NCBI GenBank assembly: GCA_016215145.1
Contig: JACRLA010000204.1
Location: 1 to 9,390, forward strand
Direction: 5' to 3'
Length of the DNA: 9,390 bases
Origin: Chloroflexota bacterium
Lineage (GTDB): Bacteria > Chloroflexota > Anaerolineae > Anaerolineales > VGOW01
Part shown: in pieces, positions 5,625 to 9,390 of the stretch
Numbering within the stretch: the stretch's first letter is position 1
Layout: every line of letters starts with the position of its first letter
Notes under the pieces: model-generated
What the model saw: the letters and a program-made list of their open reading frames with translations, nothing else
Database searches by the model: none
Told to the model about the DNA's origin: nothing
Translations under genes and position numbers: made by a program

Positions 5625-6556
5625 TAGCGCCTGATCTTTGTCCCGCACTTTCGGCAAAAATTATCTTCGGGTGTGGCGGGTTCACCGCATTGATGACAGA
5701 AGGTGACAGACGCTGCCGATTTTTCGGGATGAACTTCTTTGGGGCGAGGCGGATGCCCCTTCTCCTTGCGGCGGCGCGGCTCTCTCTCAGGTGATGCCGC
5801 CGATTCTTCCCTGTTGCGGACAACCCATATCACTCCGCCGAGGACAACCACCACTGCCAGCGCGGCGATGATCGTGACGATGAGTGTTTGATTGTTCGAC
5901 GACGACGCGGCGGGCGTGGCGATGGAAATGGGCTCAGCGGCTGGCGGCTTCACCGTGGAGGCGGTGAGGGTCGAATCATTTTTGGTGTAGGCTATATCTA
6001 ACGTGATCGATTCATTGGCGCCCACATTGTTGCGAATCTGTTTGAAGTAGGTGATACCGTCTGCCCCGACGCTCGATTCGGTTTTGGGCGTGGTGACAAA
6101 GTTCGAAGCGTTGACCGGTTGTTGGATCGCTACCGTGAGTGCTTGAACGGGATAAGGCGCGCGCCAGAGGAAATTAAATTTGCGCGAGGGGATTGTCGTG
6201 TCCAGTGTGGTGTCGTAATACTCAAATTGAAAAGAGGTCGTCGGCACGCTGAAGGTGATGGCGGTTGTGTTGGCGCCGGCAGTGGTGGTGTATTTGAGAT
6301 CGTATAGCAACCCTTGTTGATCTCGATAGGCAACGGCGAGCGGCGTGAACTTGGATGGAATCTCAAAGGTGAGTGTGGCAGGCAACGGCACGTTAGGCGC
6401 AATGGTGCCGCGGAAGATCACCAGCATGGAAGGCTTGTCGTATTCGGGCCACAGTTCGATCTCCATTCCACTGAGAGCCGATGTGGTTTGGGCAAGCGTG
6501 GGTGAGGCGGTAAAGATAAGAACGAGAGCGATGAGGAGGGATGTGAGGCGGGTCAT
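5624..6556 (-). CDS. Exported, membrane-anchored protein with a cytoplasmic zinc ribbon
   Basis: 310 residues. A signal peptide (hydrophobic 5-19, likely cut after LAQ at 23) is followed by an extracytoplasmic domain of about 180 residues rich in Thr and alternating hydrophobics, probably a beta fold. A Pro/Ala/Ser linker leads to a membrane span (about 224-247), then a very basic segment (about 248-280) and a C-terminal zinc ribbon with cysteines 287, 290, 301 and 304. The stop overlaps the kinase start by one base, so the protein is probably made together with the sensor and may feed it information across the membrane. No catalytic motif is seen. The ATG at 6556 has no Shine-Dalgarno; it follows an A/C-rich low-complexity leader. 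No named family is recognised. Confidence 0.88.
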   Translation of the reverse strand: MTRLTSLLIALVLIFTASPTLAQTTSALSGMEIELWPEYDKPSMLVIFRGTIAPNVPLPATLTFEIPSKFTPLAVAYRDQQGLLYDLKYTTTAGANTTAITFSVPTTSFQFEYYDTTLDTTIPSRKFNFLWRAPYPVQALTVAIQQPVNASNFVTTPKTESSVGADGITYFKQIRNNVGANESITLDIAYTKNDSTLTASTVKPPAAEPISIATPAASSSNNQTLIVTIIAALAVVVVLGGVIWVVRNREESAASPEREPRRRKEKGHPPRPKEVHPEKSAASVTFCHQCGEPATPEDNFCRKCGTKIRR

Positions 6557-6640
6557 GGTGGGTTGGGTGGTTGGGTGGTTGGGTTGTTAGGTGGTGAGGT
6601 GGTTGGGTTGTTAGGTGGTTAGGTCGTTAGAGATTGGAGA
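6557..6640. repeat. Low-complexity GGTTG-type repeat with a G-quadruplex motif next to a start codon
   Basis: The plus strand is a degenerate array of GGTGGTTGGGT-like and GTTAGGTGG-like words. Four GGG runs at 6560-6562, 6565-6567, 6573-6575 and 6581-6583, with loops of 2, 5 and 5 bases, satisfy the standard quadruplex pattern. The G-rich strand is the template for the minus-strand gene that starts at 6556, and the mRNA leader is correspondingly A/C-rich and should be unstructured. Beyond 6630 the words change to AGATTGGAGATT types, also seen in other gaps of this window. Confidence 0.75.
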
Positions 6641-6716
6641 TTAGAGATTGGAAGTTGGGATTTTGGGATTTGGGATTTTTTGTTCATTGTTCATTTGGAA
6701 CTTGGGATTTTGTTAA

Positions 6717-6722
6717 AGTATA
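6717..6722 (-). promoter_or_regulatory. Candidate -10 element (TATACT) for the signalling block
   Basis: The minus strand reads TTATACTTT here, a good -10 match, and would give a leader of roughly 155 bases before the start at 6556. No convincing -35 hexamer sits 16-18 bases upstream, so this is only a candidate. The rest of the 378-base gap between 6556 and 6935 holds low-complexity words (6641-6715) and unremarkable sequence. Confidence 0.3.
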
Positions 6723-6824
6723 ACTGAATCGCGGTGATAACAGACGGGAAGTTTGTGAGGGCTTATAGGTTATTTTCTTCGCAAGATCATCGTCTATGTC
6801 TTTGAGCATTGCCTATCAAGAGGG

Positions 6825-6836
6825 GTGATGAATCAC
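6825..6836. promoter_or_regulatory. Short palindrome GTGAT-GA-ATCAC upstream of the LysR gene
   Basis: A five-base inverted repeat with a two-base centre lies about 100 bases before the LysR-family start in the divergent gap. Its symmetry suits a dimeric regulator, and autoregulation is usual in this family, but the site is short enough to occur by chance. Confidence 0.25.
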
Positions 6837-6934
6837 ACTACTATCCATAGTTAAACGCAGTAGAGTTTGAGATGGAGAAAGCCTCGAAGGATTTGTGCCT
6901 TGAGGTTGGCAGGAGGAGGGAAAAGAGAAATGTT

Positions 6935-7849
6935 ATGTTAGACGCGCATCAACTTCACGTATTTCTGGCGGCAGCCGAAACGCTTAACTTTAGCCTTGCC
7001 GCAAAACGGCTGCATATGACTCAACCCAGTGTGAGTCAACACATTCAAACACTCGAACAACACTTCAACACCCCCCTCTTTTTGCGTAGTGGACGACACG
7101 TTGAATTAACCGACGCCGGTCAGGCGCTGCTGCCGTTGGCGCGCGAGATGGTGTCGCTCTCGGTTCGCATTGACGAGACCATGCGATCCCTCAAAGGCGA
7201 CGTGTGTGGTCATTTGCTGGTGGGCTGCAGCACCACGCCCGGCAAATACGTTCTGCCACATTTGCTGGCAGAATTTTTGCGCGCGCATCCGCACGTACAG
7301 GCTTCGTGCTATGTCATGGCGCGGCAGAACGCGCTTCAATTTCTCTCGAAAGGCGACGTGCATTTGGCGCTGGCAAGCGCGCGCGACTTCTCGCGCGACT
7401 TTGAATTTCGTAAATTTCTGTCCGACGCCATCGCCCTGATCGTGCCGTTAGATCATCCGTGGGCAAGTCGCGGCGAGATTGGCTCCGAAGAATTGTTGGA
7501 CGCCAATTTTATTTTACGCGAAGAGGGAAGTGGAACGTATAACGCCGTGCGCGATGGTTTGCTCGGCGTCGGCATTTCGATGGATCAATTGCGAACCGCG
7601 TTGACACTGGGTAATTCCGAGGCGATTGCTCTTGCTGTTCAGGAAGGGATCGGCGTGGGGTTTGTCTCGGAGATAGTGGTGACCCGATTAGTTAAAGATC
7701 GCGTGGCAATGGTGCAAGTGCGCGGTCTGGAATTGAGTCAAGATATTTATATTGGTCGTCATGTGCATCGTCCGGCAACGGCGGCGCAGAATGCTTTTTG
7801 GGATTTTGTCACCGCGGCTGCCAAACCGCACCCTGCCGCAATTGGATAA
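6935..7849 (+). CDS. LysR-family transcriptional regulator
   Basis: 304 residues, typical length. The N-terminal winged helix-turn-helix (about 1-65) contains FLAAAETLNFSLAAKRLHMT and QPSVSQHIQTLE. The C-terminal effector domain (about 90-295) contains GCSTTPGKYVLPHLL and IALAVQEGIGVGFVSE, typical of the CysB/CbbR-like fold that binds a small coinducer. MLDAHQLHVFL is the normal family N terminus, so ATG 6935 is preferred; an ATG at 6872 would add 21 residues that simply translate the ribosome-site region. AGGAGGAGGG at 6911-6920 is strong but 15 bases from this ATG, and a four-codon frame (ATG 6930 to TAG 6941) starts closer to it and overlaps the gene start. It reads toward the multiheme lipoprotein gene, a plausible target. 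The effector is unknown. Confidence 0.92.
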   Translation: MLDAHQLHVFLAAAETLNFSLAAKRLHMTQPSVSQHIQTLEQHFNTPLFLRSGRHVELTDAGQALLPLAREMVSLSVRIDETMRSLKGDVCGHLLVGCSTTPGKYVLPHLLAEFLRAHPHVQASCYVMARQNALQFLSKGDVHLALASARDFSRDFEFRKFLSDAIALIVPLDHPWASRGEIGSEELLDANFILREEGSGTYNAVRDGLLGVGISMDQLRTALTLGNSEAIALAVQEGIGVGFVSEIVVTRLVKDRVAMVQVRGLELSQDIYIGRHVHRPATAAQNAFWDFVTAAAKPHPAAIG

Positions 7850-7867
7850 AACGCTTATCGAAGCGTT
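7850..7867 (+). terminator. Short hairpin directly after the LysR stop codon
   Basis: AACGCTT (7850-7856) and AAGCGTT (7861-7867) form a perfect 7-bp stem with an ATCG loop, starting at the first base after TAA. No T tract follows, so it may protect the 3' end or terminate weakly. Confidence 0.35.
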
Positions 7868-7888
7868 GGCGGCATCCCCGTAATTCTT

Positions 7889-7973
7889 ATACTGTCAACT
7901 TTTGTCGTCTCAACACATGACAAGCTTTACTAATCGTCTGCTCATAAATCTATAACAATGACAGTATGTTGAC
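7889..7973. promoter_or_regulatory. Widely spaced inverted repeat in the gap before the multiheme lipoprotein gene
   Basis: ATACTGTCA at 7889-7897 is repeated as its reverse complement TGACAGTAT at 7959-7967, 70 bases away; GTCAAC next to the first arm recurs inverted as GTTGAC at 7968-7973, just after the second. Paired sites at this distance fit looping or dual-site binding by a LysR-type tetramer. TTGACG (7969-7974) is a possible -35, but no good -10 follows at the right distance. The remainder of the 266-base gap holds the hairpin and ribosome-site elements listed separately. Confidence 0.35.
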
Positions 7974-7995
7974 GCACATTCACCTCACGATGTTT

Positions 7996-8014
7996 GTCAT
8001 GCTTTCGGCATGAC
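7996..8014 (+). other. 7-bp hairpin in the leader region of the multiheme lipoprotein gene
   Basis: GTCATGC and GCATGAC pair perfectly around a TTTCG loop closed by C-G. A TATTTTTT run lies fifteen bases downstream, too far for a standard intrinsic terminator. It may be an mRNA 5' structure if transcription starts upstream of it. Confidence 0.35.
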
Positions 8015-8036
8015 TCACGTCGCGAGTATTTTTTGC

Positions 8037-8048
8037 AAAGGAGGTGAT
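8037..8048 (+). promoter_or_regulatory. Full-length Shine-Dalgarno-like sequence without a start codon
   Basis: AAAGGAGGTGAT is a twelve-base perfect complement of the conserved 16S rRNA 3' end, but no ATG, and no GTG or TTG of a sizeable frame, lies at a working distance. The lipoprotein gene has its own AAAGGAGA at 8104-8110 before ATG 8116. The element resembles the mRNA-stabilising Shine-Dalgarno sequences (STAB-SD) known from some Bacillus leaders, where a bound 30S subunit blocks 5' decay; a ribosome standby site is another option. Confidence 0.5.
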
Positions 8049-8115
8049 ATTACACAAATTAAAACTTGGCGTTTTGCAAAATGTAATTTCGAACATTTAG
8101 GAAAAGGAGAATGGA

Positions 8116-8721
8116 ATGAACAAGAAGTATTTTTATGTGGGCGCGATGTTGCTCGTCCTCGGCTTGATCGTCGTGGCGTGCGCTTCGCCGACTCCGGTGG
8201 CGCCGACTCCGTTGCCCACGGCTGCGGTTGCAGCCAAACCGACTGAAGTGCCAAAGCCGGCTTTAGTCGTTCCAAACCAAGCCGATTGGGACAAGTCGGG
8301 ACACAATGCTATAAAGTCTGAAGCGTTTGCCCATTGGGACAAAGACAAACCACCCGATGGCGCAACCGTGCCTGTCGTTCCGGCAGACTGCGCGCGCTGT
8401 CACAGTGGCGTGGGCTTTAAAGATTTCACCGGCGCCGATGGCAGCGCGGCGCTCAAAGTAGATAAAGCGCCAAACGTTGGCTCGACCATCACCTGTGACT
8501 CGTGCCACAACGCCAAAGCTTCGAACCTGACCAGCGTGACCTTCCCCTCGGGAGTCACGATCAAGAATGTCGGTGACGGAATCGCTTTGGCGAACATCCC
8601 CGGTCATCGACCCAAGCCTTCCGTCTTAACCCGCTTGGCACCGAAGTGGTCTGTTTGCAATGCCATCAAGGTCGCGCCTCTAAAGCGACGATTGATACGC
8701 AGATCAAGAACGCGGCAGTGA
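8116..8721 (+). CDS. Multiheme c-type cytochrome lipoprotein, N-terminal part up to a frame break
   Basis: The frame opens with a lipoprotein signal (hydrophobic 9-20, lipobox VVAC, lipidated Cys22), then a Pro/Thr/Ala-rich linker to about residue 50. The heme domain has CxxCH sites at C92 and C127. After VTFPSGVTIKNVGD (residues 141-154) the frame loses cytochrome character and ends in an Arg-rich tail at TGA 8719-8721. The real continuation is in another frame, where the next CxxCH lies at the DNA this frame reads as VCNAIK. AAAGGAGA at 8104-8110 supports ATG 8116. The intact protein would be a surface-anchored electron carrier, probably exchanging electrons with extracellular partners. The 201-residue product as read is unlikely to be the functional form. 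Confidence 0.85.
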   Translation: MNKKYFYVGAMLLVLGLIVVACASPTPVAPTPLPTAAVAAKPTEVPKPALVVPNQADWDKSGHNAIKSEAFAHWDKDKPPDGATVPVVPADCARCHSGVGFKDFTGADGSAALKVDKAPNVGSTITCDSCHNAKASNLTSVTFPSGVTIKNVGDGIALANIPGHRPKPSVLTRLAPKWSVCNAIKVAPLKRRLIRRSRTRQ

Positions 8722-9390
8722 CCGACGTGGATGCGATCAGCGACAAGATCACCTTCACCAACATTCACTACTTTGCGGCGGGCGCTACGTTGTACGGCAC
8801 CGTTGTCAAAGGCGGCTATGAGTACGACGGCAAAGAGTACGACGGTAAGTTCGCGCATGTAGATGGTTACGATACGTGCGTCGGCTGCCATAGCCCGCAC
8901 ACACTCGAACTCAAGATTGACGAGTGCAAGACCTGCCATACCAACGTCAAGACCAAAGATGACCTCAAGAACATCCGCATGAACGGTTCGTTGCACGATT
9001 TCAACGGCAACGGCGACGTCAAAGAAGGCATGGCGGCGGAACTCGACGGCGTACGCGCCAACTTGTTGAAGGCCATCCAAGCCTACGGAAAGGATGTGTC
9101 AAAGCAAGCCATCGCTTACGATGCGGCGACGTATCCGTACTTCTTTGCCGACAAGAACGGCGATGGCAAATCGGAAAAAAAAAAAAAAGTGGCGACCAAT
9201 CCCTACAAAGGTTGGACGGCTCGTCTCGCCAAAGCTGCTTACAACTACCAAGTCTCACTCAAAGACCCCGGCGCATTCGCGCATGGCGGCAAATACATCA
9301 TTCAATTGATGTACGACTCCATTGAAGACCTCAATGTGAAACTGCCGACCAAAGTTGACCTGTCCAAAATGAAACGCAGTGATGCCGGTC
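8577..9390 (+). CDS. Continuation of the multiheme cytochrome lipoprotein in the shifted frame, cut by the right edge
   Basis: This frame is open from just after a TGA at 8574-8576 to the right edge. From 8637 it reads GTEVVCLQCHQGRAS and then normal family sequence, including YFAAGATLYGTVVKGGYEYD, three CxxCH sites (CLQCH, CVGCH, CKTCH), and KAAYNYQVSLKDPGAFAHGG near the end. Two EF-hand-like loops (DFNGNGDVKEG and DKNGDGKSE) suggest calcium binding between the heme part and the C-terminal part. Together with the upstream part, at least five hemes are encoded. Joining the halves needs a net one-base insertion (or two-base deletion) between 8577 and 8637. No proper start codon or ribosome site precedes this frame, so it is not an independent gene. 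An A14 run encodes four lysines at 9177-9188. Confidence 0.8.
9175..9188 (+). other. A14 homopolymer inside the cytochrome coding sequence
   Basis: Fourteen consecutive A encode the end of a Glu codon and four Lys codons. The frame before and after agrees with cytochrome family sequence, so the count is probably right as given. Runs this long promote polymerase and ribosome slippage and are a hotspot for phase variation and sequencing error. Confidence 0.9.

Noticed and set aside
6557..6640. CRISPR array or variable-number tandem repeat
   Set aside because: Repeat words are short, degenerate and contiguous, with no unique spacers of constant length and no cas genes nearby.
7996..8036. Intrinsic terminator formed by the hairpin and the following T6 run
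   Set aside because: Fifteen non-T bases separate the stem from the T run, and the region lies ahead of a gene in the same direction.
8010..8246. Separate small gene on the plus strand beginning MTHVASIFCKGG
   Set aside because: It reads through the orphan Shine-Dalgarno sequence and into the lipoprotein gene in the wrong frame; its ATG has no ribosome site.
9094..9309. Independent basic protein with a lysine run (frame 9094-9309)
   Set aside because: It is a shadow of the cytochrome frame and its lysines come from the A14 tract, which reads as Lys in every frame.

Overview
The window looks like a moderately GC-rich bacterial chromosome segment. The gene content fits a Chloroflexota (Anaerolineae-like) bacterium: multiheme cytochromes, an NrfD/iron-sulfur pair, NarXL-type signalling, a secreted protein with a cytoplasmic zinc ribbon, a multiheme lipoprotein of a type I associate with that phylum, and low-complexity word-repeat leaders between genes. 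The phylum is an inference from gene style; no rRNA, tRNA or marker gene is present.

Minus-strand respiratory block (about 2663 down to the left edge). In transcription order: a 44-residue single-span microprotein, a related single-span protein with a six-cysteine two-CW-like tail, a membrane-anchored octaheme cytochrome c, a Tat-exported four-cluster ferredoxin subunit, and an NrfD/HybB-type quinone-interacting membrane subunit. Together they resemble an electron-transfer module between the quinone pool and periplasmic/extracellular hemes. No catalytic subunit is visible, and it may lie off the left edge. The NrfD frame has an in-frame TAA at 92-94 with clear NrfD sequence on both sides.

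Middle region (2664-3575). Two 27-bp palindromes lie against the ribosome binding site of the microprotein. A strong hairpin resembling a terminator follows at 2821-2853. Then come a 174-bp duplicate of the 3' end of a response regulator gene and a small antitoxin-like gene whose tail runs into that duplicate.

Minus-strand signalling block (6556 down to 3402): a secreted, membrane-anchored protein with a cytoplasmic zinc ribbon, overlapping by one base a NarX-like histidine kinase with a multi-span sensor, followed by a NarL/FixJ response regulator. It lies directly upstream of, and co-directional with, the respiratory block, so control of respiration is a reasonable inference. The first gene and the response regulator lack ordinary Shine-Dalgarno sequences and have low-complexity leaders instead.

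Plus-strand right side: a LysR-family regulator (6935-7849), a 266-base regulatory gap holding an unusually complete Shine-Dalgarno-like sequence with no start codon, and a multiheme cytochrome lipoprotein that runs off the right edge. That lipoprotein gene has a frame break between about 8577 and 8637. It also carries an A14 tract at 9175-9188. Two heme/quinone electron-transfer genes in one window therefore appear disrupted. Sequence error, real decay and recoding cannot be separated from the sequence alone.
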